From Larimichthys crocea (lineage: Eukaryota > Chordata > Actinopteri > Sciaenidae): DNA of 64,000 bases. Made by a program: the position numbers and the translations under genes. The notes under the pieces are model-generated. The model saw nothing but the letters and a program-made list of their open reading frames with translations, was not told the DNA's origin and searched no databases. Each line of letters starts with the position of its first letter. Positions within the stretch are counted from its first letter, which is position 1. The stretch covers positions 12,614,908 to 12,678,907 of the forward strand of contig NC_040021.1 of NCBI RefSeq assembly GCF_000972845.2, written 5' to 3'. Below, in pieces: positions 36,105-48,319 of the stretch.

Positions 36105-37141
36105 CTGAAGAAGACACGAAGGTAGAGTGCAGTGTATTTTATGTATTTTCTCATTTTTTTAAGGCTATTAGTACAGGTAGAAACAGCAAGTTACAGAGGG
36201 GAGAAGGGCAAATTAAAGGACAAATCTGTTGTTTTTTTTTTAAATATTTGTATCATTTCATGCTATTAACAAGTATTGTCTTTGTTGCCAAGGCCTGATA
36301 TACTGCGCAGCAGAGTGCTACAAAACGTATTAAAACCACATCAGTGAGCCAAACTACTGAAATGTGTGACCTGTCATGGTGGACTTGGGTACTGTAGCTT
36401 ATTTTCTGTCAATCACAAATTTGGGTAAGTAAATTTAGCATCTTAAAAATAAAAGTAACACGTTCATTATTTGTTATTAAAGATGTTATTAACAAATTGT
36501 CTCGAGAAGAAGAAACATAGGGAATCCTTATGGTGAAAAGCAGGCTAATGCCCAAATGATTTTGGTCTGTTATCCTTTCAGGAGCAACATATGAGGTTAA
36601 AGCGTTAAGGGAGAAGAGAAAAGAAGAGAAAAAAGAAAAATAGCAGGAATGAGGATAGCATGGAGGACAAAACCTGTCATAAACATAATCCTAAACACTG
36701 CTGGCATCGCACAACAACTGTATCACAATTCCACCCTGCAATCCCTGGCCAAGCATACCACCACAGCCAACAGACATTATGACTCTACACCAAAGAGCAA
36801 TAAAAAGAGCTTGCTAAATAAAATTGTAAATGAAGCTGGCCTCCCTACAGAAGCAGGAAAATGGCATAAATTGGCAGTGCAACAAGATTTGGTATTAGTT
36901 TGTTATGGTTCTGTTCAACATTTAGATAATAGGATGTCATGTTTTGTTTCACGTAATGATGCCAGCATAGGCATCTGGCCTGTATGGAGGATGAATTTCT
37001 ACAGTGTGAGAGGCTTTGTTATCGTGGGTAATAGAGAGGTTTTACTGTGATATCTCAGTTACCCAAGCTTGGTTTATTATACCGCTTGGTGCACTATGTG
37101 ATTATGTCGGTACGTTTATATCAAAGATGTTCACTCTTTAC
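36105..37141 (-). other. nbas: nbas intron e8-e9, copy A (1.0 kb)
   Basis: AT-rich; nothing recognisable. It is repeated in copy B at 43431-44447 with scattered one-base indels. Confidence 0.7.
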
Positions 37142-37228
37142 CTGCACTCCTCTGCCTCGCACCAGTCCATCTCTCTGTGCCTCTGCTCGTCCCATGGAAT
37201 CAACACCAACTCGCCTCTGTCATCCAGA
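37142..37228 (-). CDS. nbas: nbas exon e8 (copy A)
   Basis: The 87-nt exon starts with one base (T) completing Cys from e7 and ends with AG of an Arg codon. The acceptor is ctctcag before TCTGGAT and the donor TGCAG|gtaaag. It encodes LDDRGELVLIPWDEQRHREM and then DWCEAEEC. The IPW..., H-R and DWCE positions align with NBAS; surface positions are less conserved than in e7. I located it by expecting an exon between e7 and e9 with these phases. Confidence 0.93.
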
Positions 37229-39885
37229 CTGAGAGAGTGAAAGAGACAAGAGGCGAGACAAAGAAGAGACGAGGAGGAAGAAGGGAGAGTTTTAGGGAGA
37301 ACAAATATCACAAGAAAGCATACGGATCAGAACAAAGACCAACAAGTAGCCAGGAGTCAAAAAATAAACTGAGGCACACTCACAAATCAGCAAAGACATT
37401 TACTGTTTCAGACTAAACATGGTCATAAACTATGATGGTGAGAGGTGGCAACATATGGGAAATGGAAAAAGCTGAGCATATTAAGGGAAGAATGGAGTGG
37501 GGGAAAAAAACAGAAGCGCAACAATAAACAAGTCAAAGAACTTTCCAAAAGACTCTGGGTCGTGCTTCGGTTGTAAATAGCAAAGACTTTTATTTTCTAA
37601 ACGCCATGTCGGTACTAAGCTTTACTTTTTTCCTGGTCTCCTTGAGCATGACAGGTCTGAGGAAGATAAATAGGAAACACACAAGAAAAGAAACCAAAGT
37701 GAAGAATGACTCTGTAACCTAGCATGTCAGCGCTGACAAGACTCAGACACTTAGACGCGCACTTACAGAACTATATGAATGCATGCGCCGATACTGAGAC
37801 ACAGGGTTGAACAGAAGCTGCTTCTATCTCTTATTCCAGGATTAATGCATTTCTTCTTGTTATCTATTTGTCTGTGGACAGAAAAATATGTACTGTGGCT
37901 GTAAAACTCAAGGAGATACCGTGGGCTACAAATCATCTATAGCTTTGGTGCAGTTAAAGGCCGAGTGCACACGAGCTGCAGCAGTTTTTTAACACGGCCA
38001 TAAATTCTATCCAATCACAAAATACATAAGAAGTGTCCGAGTGGCGGATGTGATTTATGTCAACACACAAAAGTAGGAAGATTTTTATCAACACTCAAGC
38101 ACAAGTTCATCCATTACGATTGGGATTTTAACACAGAGGTGACAGAGATCGAGAAGTCTCAGTTCCTCCTCCCTCATTCTTTTTTTCCCTGTCGTTCCCT
38201 AACTCCCTCCTCCTCTTTCCTCATTAAAGACAGCCAGGTTAGGGTGGAGAGTAAATATTGGTGTGAGAGCTCAGATATCGATGGGAGGAATGAATTATTC
38301 CACACCCGCTCCCCTAATCTACTTCATGTCAGCCTGAGAGAAACAGGGAAGCGGGGCGGCAGGAAAATGGAAATGCAAAGCAAACTTGGGAGCTGGGTTA
38401 GTTTATTTTTATTTCCACTGGGCTAAACCTTTTCAAGCTACAGGCAAAGTTTTCAACAAAATATCACTATTCTGCATTCTTCCACGCGTCAAAAGGTCCC
38501 CTCGCAGACCTGATCAATGTTACAGAAGAATGTTTTCCCCTTCCAGTGAAGCAAGACTTTAGTATATAGCCAGTGAGCTCCAAACAGATGGCTTGAGTCG
38601 ACTCCTTCTGCTGCAGTGTAGGGGCGAGCGCTGTTGGGAGGAGCAGTTGGTGCTCACAGGCTGGGGAAAATAGGAAACTGCCCCACAGCGGCAGAGCCAT
38701 GATGGATGCTCACTGCAGAACCACAGCTGCCTGACCTCCATACAAACTCAGACATGGCTAATAAAAGGGAGCAGTGGCGGTGTGTGGACGGAAGCTGTAA
38801 GAACAATTATCCTTATATATTTTTTTAGCTCATGACTTCAGGGGACTTTGTATCCATGCGTTTCTTTGCACAGATCTATATGCGACGGGAGAGAATGTAG
38901 AAATAGTTGAAGATGAAGGAAGGGGGTAAAGGAGAGGAGTAAAATGGAAATTAGAAGAAACAAAAAGGCAAAATGGATGGCTGGCTGCTCTCATCTGTAA
39001 ATCCAGTCTGTCACCTCTATTAGTGAACCATAAAGAGCTGAGGAATGACTTCTTCTCCTCCATCATCTCCTTCTCACATACCCTCTCCCCAACTCCCTCC
39101 CCTTCAGCGCTCCTCCAGTCCCAAAAGCAGAAACTGAACATCGGAAACTAGAACAAGCGCAGGCAGACAGTATTGTATCATTCCGAGGTGTTCAATTTTA
39201 TTTGCAGGTAAATTTAGAAGCAACAATTAAATCTCATTCCTTTTATTTAACGGCAGCGTTTGCCGATGTCAGCCCTTAAGCTGTGGCTGTGTGTACACTT
39301 TATGCGATGTAAGAATATCCCTGTATGTGTGCGCACTTTCCTGATGTGTGAAGGTGATAATAAAGAAGAAGTGTGAAAGACCTTTGAGTGCTCCGAGACA
39401 GGTGTGATTCCAGTTTTAGGGACTTTTAATTTGAAATGTAGAGCGACTTGTGCATTCCAGAGAGGCGTAAATTTTCAGACATCAGAAATGGCGGGTACCC
39501 GTGTGGTAATGCATGTATTTTTACACTTTCTGTTTCGATGTTTCACAAAATAACTTAGAAAGAAATAAAAATATGAAAGTGTAAAACAACAGGTAAGTAG
39601 TTTTTCAGTCTTGTTATGGATTCTTTTTGTTCCATAGTGGAGTGTTAAGAAAGCATAAACTGCTTTATTTGGATTAAAAAAAAAAAAATCCTTATGTTCT
39701 GTAAAAACACATAGAGTTCAATCTGAATATAATTTTCTTTACACCTTCTTAATACAATAATAACTAAAATAGAATATTTCACAGAAACTCCACCCTATGT
39801 TTATAGCTCAATAACACTTACTTTAAACATTCAATGACTCGACTACAGCACCGTCAGTGTGTGTGTGTGTGTGTTTGTGTCTCAC
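37229..39885 (-). other. nbas: nbas intron e7-e8, copy A (2.7 kb)
   Basis: No exon, RNA or mobile element is recognised. It is repeated in copy B at 44535-47127. One clear difference is an A-rich stretch of about 25-30 bp near 39661-39695 that is absent from copy B around 46920. Confidence 0.65.
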
Positions 39886-40022
39886 CAGGCTTCGGGCAAC
39901 AAGATGGTGTACTCGTGTGGAGAGGTGGTTTCTGGGAAGTTGTGAAGGATAGCTAGCCGATGCTGGAGGAGTTCTGCTCCGTGGTACGTGAACAGAATGT
40001 CCAGAGCCTGCACGTTACTCTC
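39886..40022 (-). CDS. nbas: nbas exon e7 (copy A)
   Basis: The exon has 137 nt, begins in phase 0 and ends with TG, the first two bases of a Cys codon completed by e8. The acceptor is cctgcag before GAGAGT and the donor GCCTG|gtgaga. It encodes ESNVQALDILFTYHGAELLQ, then HRLAILHNFPETTSPHEYTI and LLPEA, nearly identical to other vertebrate NBAS proteins in a strongly conserved block. A GT repeat (39858-39880) lies immediately downstream of the donor. Confidence 0.95.
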
Positions 40023-40493
40023 CTGCAGGCAAACAGATGTATGATCCAACGACTGATAACTTTTACTGAACGGTTTCTTTTAAAATTGTGCCACATCATG
40101 TGATTACATTATGAAAAACAAAGACACAAATGAGGATATATTAGAAATTGGTCCAAAATCTTTTATACGCAGTTGCCAGTTTATTAGAAACTCCTAATAA
40201 CAGGTATTATTTCGTCCACCCTAATCATATTAATGAGGGTTGGGTAAATAACAGAAAGACGTCTCAGTAAAATGCAGTACTGAACTGTAATAGAACTGTA
40301 GCCTTCAGTTTTCAACAAAAGCTGGAGAATATAACCTTCATGAAAGTAGGATTTATCTTGAATAAGGCTTCATTTGTATACCTAATAATAAACTGGCATC
40401 TGGGTGCATAGCACATTAGTGCCAAATGGGGATGCAGACAGCTAAGACAAGCAAATTAAGGGAGATGACTGGAGAGTCAGCGTCGGATGTTAC
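40023..40493 (-). other. nbas: nbas intron e6-e7, copy A (471 bp)
   Basis: Ordinary intron sequence, repeated in copy B at 47263-47728 with indels. Confidence 0.7.
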
Positions 40494-40598
40494 CCTGGCG
40501 TAGTTTCTTGCTGACAAAACAATATTTTGACTGCGGAACTTCTTGAAGAACTCAGCATCATATTTCTGCTCGGCTGCGTGAGGACCGCCAAGGATCTC
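40494..40598 (-). CDS. nbas: nbas exon e6 (copy A)
   Basis: The exon has 105 nt (35 codons), phase 0 at both ends. The acceptor is ctccag before GAGATC; the donor AGG|gtaaca is slightly atypical in its last exon bases. It encodes EILGGPHAAEQKYDAEFFKK and then FRSQNIVLSARNYAR, matching NBAS. Copy A keeps an open frame and is the version I take as the real exon. A GA-rich simple repeat lies just upstream (40621-40670). Confidence 0.94.
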
Positions 40599-40620
40599 CT
40601 GGAGAGTGTGAAGCGAGGGA

Positions 40621-40625
40621 GAGAC

Positions 40626-40670
<45 letters not shown>
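40621..40670. repeat. (GA)n tract beside e6 acceptor
   Basis: Purine tract of GA with a few ACA breaks, starting about 23 bp from the e6 acceptor. On the gene strand it is a CT-rich run that may act as an extended polypyrimidine tract. The copy B counterpart (47850-47890) is shorter and rearranged. Confidence 0.85.
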
Positions 40671-40672
<2 letters not shown>

Positions 40673-41057
40673 GAGATAGAGAGAGTAGATGAGTTGAGGA
40701 AGATGCAAAAACAACTGTGGTTCATGAAAAGACATTTGTGAAGCAGAAGGTTATCTTTCCAGAGAAAATAGCACATGTGGGTGGAAAGTCAAACTAAAGA
40801 TGAGCGGAAAAGAGTGAGTAGATGATGTGACTGCAAATGAATTTGCTAAGACAAGTCAACAGAGTTGCCATTTAACTTTCTAGAATACGGCTGTCTTGTC
40901 CTTTTAGCTGGAACCATTGGAGGAAAGTATGAGAATGTGTAATTGTGTGAACACCTTTATACGTCAGGAGGGAACATTTGTTGCCCTGGCCTTCGGCTTA
41001 GACTGATTTAATGTGTGCCTGTGTGTATAAAATCTCCGTAGCATCCTCTAAACCACG

Positions 41058-41059
<2 letters not shown>

Positions 41060-41098
<39 letters not shown>
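41060..41098. repeat. (GT)n microsatellite (copy A)
   Basis: GT array of about 39 bp. Its counterpart in copy B (48265-48319) is about 55 bp and interrupted, one of the clearest length differences between the copies. Confidence 0.93.
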
Positions 41099-41100
<2 letters not shown>

Positions 41101-43276
41101 TCTGATGGATAGCCTTTGAATGGGCCATATGCAGACAGAGCCAGCCCAAGTCGGGATGATAAAAACCCTAATATCATATTCATAGACAGCCAGAGAAAAT
41201 GGATTGGGGCAAAAGGAATCTGACGAGTGCTGCAGTTACCATGACAATGTCCGAATAAAGAGAGAGAGACGTCATTCTGTCTGAGTTGAATATCTAACAG
41301 AGTAAAATCTCATCTCTTCTCTCCGGCATGGGAGAGAGTACGGCCCCTGTTCGCCTGTGATTTATTGTAGATGAGAAGGGTGTGCACGTTAATATAATTC
41401 ATCGTAACTCTGAAATCCAGAGTGTTGAGTAGTTGTCACAAGTTCCACTTGCATGTATCTATCTATGCTGCACTTATGCCTGCATACTGTAGGCCTATGA
41501 AACCATATGTTAACATCCTATGTTAAAACGGGGCAAATTTGCCTCACAGCTAGCTATTTAATGAACCACTGTTTTGTTCACGTACTTGAAATGGCTCTCA
41601 CGTAAATTTGTTCAACAACTTTTCAATATTTCTAAAGAGATTAATGGGGTTAAGAGCTGGTATCAATACAAAGCATGTGAGAATAGCGTCTGTGCTTTGG
41701 AGGGATTGGATACGAAAGCAGAAAGCATTAAGTTGCCAATGGGAAAACAACTGAGCAATAAAGAATGTTTAACAAAATCAGAGAGTCTGCAAACAAGTAC
41801 ATGAACACATAATATAGTCCTTTAGTGACCCTCATACTTAGTATCATTTTAATAGTCGTTAATAGCACTTCAAACGTTCGCCTTCCTGTGAGGTCTCGCA
41901 GAGTCGAGCCTAAATCTCGGGAGCTCAGTTTTCATAATGAGACATTAGTCTGGAAAACATCAATTTAGACTCCACTGAGGCTGCTGTCTCCACGCTGGAC
42001 CAATAAACAAACTGTTAGACGTTAGTTTCAATAATCATGAAAAAGGAGCACTGTAATTCTGTTTAGTTTGTTATGGACGCTTTAATAATGACAAACAAGA
42101 ACTGCATGTTTGTTTGTTGTTGTTTTTTGGGGGGGGTACTTTATTTCTGATTTTCATTTCAGGGCAGACCATCAGATAGAAAAAAACATTTTGAATTTGC
42201 AATAAGCATCACAATGAGTTCACGCAACTGATTAATGTCTGATCCAATCTGGTCTAACACAATGTTTGCACAGAAGTCCACCCAACTCACACATATCAGA
42301 CGGAAGAGAAAAAACAGTGTGAAACAGCAAAGACGAGTGTTAGGGATGGTCCCGAGAGGCTCAGGGAGTAACATGTGAGAGAACGAAGAGAGATGAGGTC
42401 AAATTAAAAAGGAACGAGGGAGAGAATGAACGAGAGAGAGCGCTGCAAATTCCTAAAAGCTTAACAAAGACTTACTATCCACTCGACTCAAGACTCTAAG
42501 TCTCACTTCTTTCTCTCGAGTGGATGTGAAAGGCACGATTCCCCAGTTGTCTTCAAAAGTGAGCAATGGACCCCCGAAATCTCTTCCCCTACATCCTCCT
42601 TACACCCAGATGAAAGGGCCAAATGGAGAAAGAGAGGGGAAAGAATTGGCTGCAACCCTAGTTAGTCCTTTCACAAAGATAAAGAGAAACACCATGAAAC
42701 CTTGATCCATCATTGTGAAGGAGGGAAAAGAAGTCGCGTTGTGGATGGGTGGGTGGAGAGAGTGGGCAGCTCCAGCCGTTACATCCCATTACTCCCTAAA
42801 CAAGTCCCATCAAGTTGTATTTTTTCAGTTACAGCAACAGAACGCAGATGACAGAAGCTTTGGTTACTCTTCATGTAGGTCCATATGGCAATATGATAAT
42901 GAATGTCACAGATATGATCAAAGTGACCTTTACTGATGGAGGTTGGCAACATCTCTTCTGCAGTCTGAATCCCAGCTCGTCACTCTTTTCTACACCAATC
43001 AACTAAAAGAGATGTGAAACGGCAATTATCTTTCAAATTGCCAGATGTCTATTCAGTCCTTCCGCTGCTGTCCTGCTAAAAGTCCAAATCAAGTAGAAAG
43101 ATCAGGAAAATGAACCATAGCTGGGTGTGAAATATTTAGCACTAGACATTTCTACCACTAACAAGGGACAAACAAACTTTCTTGCAAGGTGAAAGTGACC
43201 ATATCTAAACCATGGCAATCAGCTGTAATATAGGAAAACATTGCAACAACTTGCAACATAGTTTAAGTGTTTTTAC

Positions 43277-43430
43277 CTGTCTGGACCAGGAGTCGATATA
43301 TCCTTAGCCCTGCTTGGTACCAGTCGGTCCCAGCTCGATGGAGGGTGTCGCTGTGCGGAACCTCAGCAGCTCTGGAGCCTCCTCATACAGGAAACTGTCA
43401 TCATCGAACAGGTTCTGGTCCAGCACGGAT
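43277..43430 (-). pseudogene. nbas: damaged second copy of nbas exon e9 (copy B)
   Basis: This is the counterpart of e9 in copy B. Its length is the same (154 nt), but it has compensating indels: +2 near 43300, -1 near 43315 and -1 with a substitution near 43329. There is also one substitution near the acceptor (43429). The frame is wrong between the indels, affecting the region that reads LLTDWYQSRAKDIDSWSRQ in copy A. Donor and acceptor are preserved. Confidence 0.87.
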
Positions 43431-44447
43431 CTGAAGAAGACACGAAGGTAGAGTGCAGTGTATTTATGTATTTTCTCATTTTTTTAAGGCTATTAGTACA
43501 GGTAGAAGCAGCAAGTTACAGAGGGGAGAAGGGCAATTAAAGGACAAATCTGTTGTTTTTTTATATTTATCAATTCAGCCTGTTAACAAGTATTGTCTTG
43601 TTGCCAAGGCCTGATTACTGCGCAGCAAGAGTGCTACAAAAACGTATAAAACCACATCAGTGAGCCAACTACATGTGTGACATGTCATGGTTGGACTTGG
43701 GTACTTGTAGCTTATTTTCTGTCAATCGCAACAATTTAGGTATAGTAAATTGCATCTTAAAATAAAAGTTAAAACCGTTCATTATTTGTTATTAAAGATG
43801 TTATTAACAAATTGTCTCGAGAAGAAGAAAACATAGGGCATCCTTAAGGTGAAAAGCGACTAATGCCCAAATGATTTTGGTCTGTTATCCTTTCAGGAGC
43901 AACATATGAGGTTAAAGCGTTAAGGGAGAAGAGAAAAGAAGAGAAAAAAGAAAAATAGCAGGAATGGGATAGCATGGAGGACAAAACCTGTCATAAACAT
44001 AATCCTAACACTGCTGGCATCGCACAACAACTGTATCAAATCCACCCTGCAATCCCTGGCCAAGCATCCACCACAGCCAACAGACATTATGACTCTACCA
44101 CAAAGAGCAATAAAAGAGCTTGCTAATAAAATTGTAAATGAAGCTGGCCCTCCTACGAAGCAGGAAAATGCATAAATTGGCAGTGCAACAAGATTGGTAT
44201 TAGTTTGTTATGGTTCTGTTCACATTTAGATATAGGATGTCATGTTTTTTTTCACGTAATGATGCCAGCACAGGGCATCTGGCCTGTTGGAGGTGATTTA
44301 CATTCTACAGTGTGAGAGGCTTTGTTATCGTGGGTAATAGAGAGGTTTTTACTGTGATATCTCAGTTACCCAAGCTTGGTTTTTTATACCGCTTGGTGCA
44401 CTACTGGATTATGTCGGTACGTTTATATCAAAGATGTTCACTCTTAC
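43431..44447 (-). other. copy B counterpart of intron e8-e9
   Basis: Follows 36105-37141 of copy A with frequent one-base differences. No independent feature. Confidence 0.7.
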
Positions 44448-44534
44448 CTGCACTCCTCTGCCTCGCACCAGTCCATCTCTCTGTGCCTCTGCTCGTCCCA
44501 TGGAATCAACACCAACTCGCCTCTGTCATCCAGA
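44448..44534 (-). pseudogene. nbas: second copy of nbas exon e8 (copy B), intact in itself
   Basis: This 87-nt exon is identical to e8 of copy A, including its splice sites. It encodes LDDRGELVLIPWDEQRHREM and then DWCEAEEC. It is undamaged, but sits in copy B between frame-broken e7 and e9 counterparts, so I list it with the duplicate block. Perfect exon identity next to indel-rich introns argues against an old, decaying duplication. Confidence 0.85.
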
Positions 44535-47127
44535 CTGAGAGGTGAAAGAGACAAAGAGGCCAGACAAAGAAGCGAGGAGGAAGAAGGGAGTTTTAGGGAG
44601 AACAAATATCACAAGAAAGCTACGGATCAGAACAAAGCCAACAAGTAGCCAGGAGTCAAAAAATAAACCGAGGCACACTCACAAATCAGCAAAGACATTT
44701 ACTGTTTCAGACTAAACATGGTCATAAACTATGATGGTGAGGAGAGGTGGCAACATATGGGAAATGGAAAAAGCTGAGCATTTAAGGGAAGAATGGAGTG
44801 TGGGGAAAAAAACAGAAGCGCAACAATAAACAAGTCAAAGAACTTTCCAAAAGACTCTGGGTCGTGCTTCGGTTGTAAATAGCAAAGACTTTTATTTTCT
44901 AAACGCCATGTCGGATAAGCTTTTTTTCCTGGTCTCCTTGAGCATGACAGGTCTGAGGAAGATAAATGAAACACACAAGAAGAAAACCAAGTGAAGATGA
45001 CTCTGTAACCTAGCATGTCAGCGCTGACAAGACTCAGACACTTAGACGCGCACTTACAGAACTATATGAATGCATGCGCCGATACTGAGCACAGGGTTGA
45101 ACAGAAGCTGCTTCTATCTCTTATTCCAGGATTAATGCATTTCTTCTTGTTTATCTTTTGTCTGTGGACAGAAAAATATGTACTGTGGCTGTAAAACTCA
45201 AGAGATACCGTGGGCTACAAATCATCTATAGCTTTGGTGCAGTTAAAGGCCGAGTGCACACGAGCTGCAAGCCGTTTTTTAACACGGCCATAAATTCTAT
45301 CCAATCACAAATACATAAGAAGTGTCCGAGTGGCGGATGTGATTTATGTCAACACACAAAGTAGGAAGATTTTTATCAACACTCAAGCACAAGTTCATCC
45401 ATTACGATTGGGATTTTAAACACAGAGGTGACAGAGATCGAGAAGTCTCAGTCCTTCCTCCCTCATTCTTTTTTTCCCTGTCGTTCCCTAACCTCCCTCC
45501 TCCTCTTTCCTCATTAAGCAGCCAGGTTAGGTGGAGAGTAAATATTGGTGTTGAGAGCTTAGATATCGATGGGAGGAATGAATTATTCCACACCCGCTCC
45601 CCTAATCTACTTCATGTCAGCCTGAGAGAAACAGGGAAGCGGGGCGGCAGGAAAATGGAAATGCAAAGCAAACTTGGGAGCTGGGTTAGTTTATTTTTTT
45701 TCCACTGGCTAAACCTTTTCAAGCTACAGGCAAAGGTTCAACAAAATATCACTATTCTGATTCTTCCAAGCGTCAAAAGTCCCCTCGCAGACCTGATCAA
45801 TGTTACAGAAGAAATGTTTTTCCCCTTCCAGTGAAGCAGACTTTAGTATATAGCCAGTGAGCTCCAAACAGATGCTTAGTCGACTCCTTTGCTGCCAGTG
45901 TAGGGGGCCGCTGTTGGGAGGAGCAGTTGGTGCTCACAGGCTGGGGAAAATAGGAAACTGCCCCCACAGCGGCAGAGCCATGATGGATGCTCACTGCAGA
46001 ACCACAGCTGCCTGACCTCCATACAAACTCAGACATGGCTAATAAAGGGAGCAGTGGCGGTGTGTGGACGGAGCTGTAAGAACAATTATCCTATATATTT
46101 TTTAGCTCATTACTTCAGGGGACTTTGTATCCATGCGTTTCTTTGCACAGATTCTATGCGATGGGAGAGAATGTAGAATAGTAGATGAGATAGGGAGGAA
46201 GGGGGAAAGGAGAGGAGTAAAATGGAAATTAGAAGAAACAAAAAGGCAAAATGGATGGCTGGCTGCTCTCATCTGTAAATCCAGTCTGTCCCCTCTTAGT
46301 GAACCATAAAGAGCTGGGAATGACTTCTTTCTCCTCCATCATTCCTTCTCACATACCCTCTCCCCAACTCCCTCCCCTCAGCGCTCCTCCAGTCCCAAAA
46401 GCAGAAACTGAACATCGGAAACTAGAACAAGCGCAGCAGACAGTATTGTATCATTCCGAGGTGTTCAATTTTATTTGCAGGTAAATTTAGAAGCAACAAT
46501 TAAATCTCATTCCTTTTATTTAACGGCCAGCGTTTGCCGATGTCCGCCCTTAAGCTGTGGCTGTGTGTACACTTTATGCGATGTAAGAATATCCCTGTAT
46601 GTGTGCGACTTTCCTGATGTGTGAAGGTGATAATAAAGAAGAAGTGTGAAAGACCTTTGAGTGCTCAGAGAGGTGTGATTCCAGTTTTAGACTTTTAATT
46701 GAAATGTAGAGCGACTTGTGCATTCCAGGAGGGTAAATTTTCAGACATCAGAAATGGCGGGCCCGTGTGGTAATGCATGTATTTTTACACTTTCTGTTTC
46801 GGTGTTTCACAAAATAACTTAATGAAAAAAGAAATAAAAATATGAAAGTGTTAAAACAAAGCAAGTAGTTTTTCAGTCTTGTTATGGATTCTTTTGTTCC
46901 ATAGTGGGTGTTAGAAAGCATAAAATCCTTTGTTCTGTAAAAACACACAGGTTCAATCTAATCATAATTTTTCTTTACATCTTCTTAATACAATATAACT
47001 GAAATAGAATATTTCACAGAAACTCCACCTATGTTTATAGCTCAATAACACTTACTTTAAACATTCATTGACTCGACTACAGCACCGTCAGTGTGTGTGT
47101 GTGTGTGTGTGTGTGTTTGCGTCTCAC
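44535..47127 (-). other. copy B counterpart of intron e7-e8
   Basis: Follows 37229-39885 of copy A, shorter by about 60 bp through small losses and one of about 25-30 bp near 46920. No independent feature. A GT array is at 47093-47116. Confidence 0.7.
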
Positions 47128-47262
47128 CAGGCTTCGGGCAACAAGATGGTGTACTCGTGTGGAGAGGTGGTTTCTGGGAAGTTGTGAAGGAAGCTAGCCG
47201 ATGCTGGAGGAGTTCTGCTCCGTGGTACGTGAACAGATGTCCAGAGCCTGCACGTTACTCTC
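47128..47262 (-). pseudogene. nbas: damaged second copy of nbas exon e7 (copy B)
   Basis: This is the counterpart of e7 in copy B, 135 nt against 137 nt. Two one-base deletions relative to copy A (near 47191 and near 47236) shift the frame. The flanking acceptor (cctgcag) and donor (gtgaga) are retained, and the downstream residues around FPETTSPHEYTILLPEA can still be read in one frame. As written, this exon cannot take part in an intact nbas reading frame. Confidence 0.88.
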
Positions 47263-47728
47263 CTGCAGGCAAACAGATGTATGATCCAACGACTGATAAC
47301 TTTTACTGAACGGTTTCTTTTTAAATTGTGCCACATCATTATTTACATTATGAAAAACAAAGACACAAATGAGGATATATTAGAAATTGGTCCAAATCTT
47401 TATACGCAGTTGCCAGTTTATTGAAACACCCTATAACAGGTATTTCGTCCACCCTAACATATTAATGAGGGTTGGGTAAATAACAGAAAGACGGCTCAGT
47501 AAAATGCAGAGTACTGAACTGTAAGTATAGAACGTTAGCCTTCAGTTTTTCAACAAGGCTGGAGAATATAACCTTCATGAAAGTAGGATTTATCTTGAAT
47601 AAGGCTTCATTTGTATACCTAATTAAACTGGCACTTGAGTGCATAGCACATTAGTGCCAAATGGGGATGCAGACAGCTAAGACAAGCAAATTAAGGGAGA
47701 TGACTGGAGAGTCAGCGTCGGATGTTAC

Positions 47729-47830
47729 CCTGGCGTAGTTCTTGCTGACAAAAACAATTTTTGACTGCGGAACTTCTTGAAGAACTCGCGATCTATTTCT
47801 GCTCGGCTGCGTGAGGACCGCCAAGATCTC
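47729..47830 (-). pseudogene. nbas: damaged second copy of nbas exon e6 (copy B)
   Basis: This is the counterpart of e6 inside copy B. It is 102 nt against 105 nt in copy A. By eye there are five separate one-base indels (four losses, one gain) plus a small substitution block around 47788-47795. The net change is a multiple of three, but the reading frame is scrambled between the indels. Splice-site bases are retained. Several indels fall in homopolymers, as expected from an unpolished long read. Confidence 0.85.
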
Positions 47831-48263
47831 CTGGAGAGTGTGAAGGAGGGAGAGGAGAGAGTAGAGAGAGAGAGGGAGGGATAGAGAGAGTAGATGAGTT
47901 TGAGGAAGATGCAAAAACAACTGGGTTCATGAAAAGACATTTTGTGAAGCAGAAGTTATCTTTCCAGAGAAAATAGCACATGTGGGTGGAAAGTCAAACT
48001 AAAGATGAGAGTGGAAAAGAGTGAGTAGATGATGTGACTGCAAATGAATTTGCTAAGACAAGTCAACAGATTGCCATTTAACTTTCTAGCATACGGCTGT
48101 TTGTCCTTTTAGCTGGAACCATTGGAGGAAAGTATGAGAATGTGTAATTGTGTGAACCTTTATACGTCAGGAGGGACATTTTGTTGCCCTGGCCTTCGGC
48201 TTAGAGTGATTTAATGTGTGCCTGTGTGTATAAATCTCCGTAGCATCCTCTAAACCACGCTTG

Positions 48264-48264
<1 letters not shown>

Positions 48265-48309
<45 letters not shown>

Positions 48310-48319
48310 TGTGTGTGTG
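48265..48319. repeat. (GT)n microsatellite (copy B)
   Basis: GT array of about 55 bp with one GG interruption; counterpart of 41060-41098. Confidence 0.93.

Larger units (their letters stand above)
34970..42308. repeat. tandem duplicate, copy A (7.3 kb, exons e6-e9)
   Basis: This block is repeated directly after itself as copy B. The left edge is at or just before gtgtgaaacagc (34970) and the right edge at cagacggaagag (42297-42308). It contains e6-e9 with open frames and clean splice sites, plus about 2.6 kb and 1.0 kb introns between them. Sequence quality looks normal. The sequence after its right edge in the intact gene should be what now follows copy B (49574 onward, leading to e5). Confidence 0.93.
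40599..42308 (-). other. nbas: intron part upstream of e6, copy A
   Basis: Holds the GA tract, a GT array (41060-41098) and otherwise plain sequence up to the duplication junction. A 76-codon open frame at 41574-41804 has no family resemblance. Confidence 0.65.

Noticed and set aside
45346..45834. 162-codon plus-strand open frame in copy B
   Set aside because: It spans what is intron in copy A, where the same stretch is interrupted; one-base losses in copy B create the longer frame.
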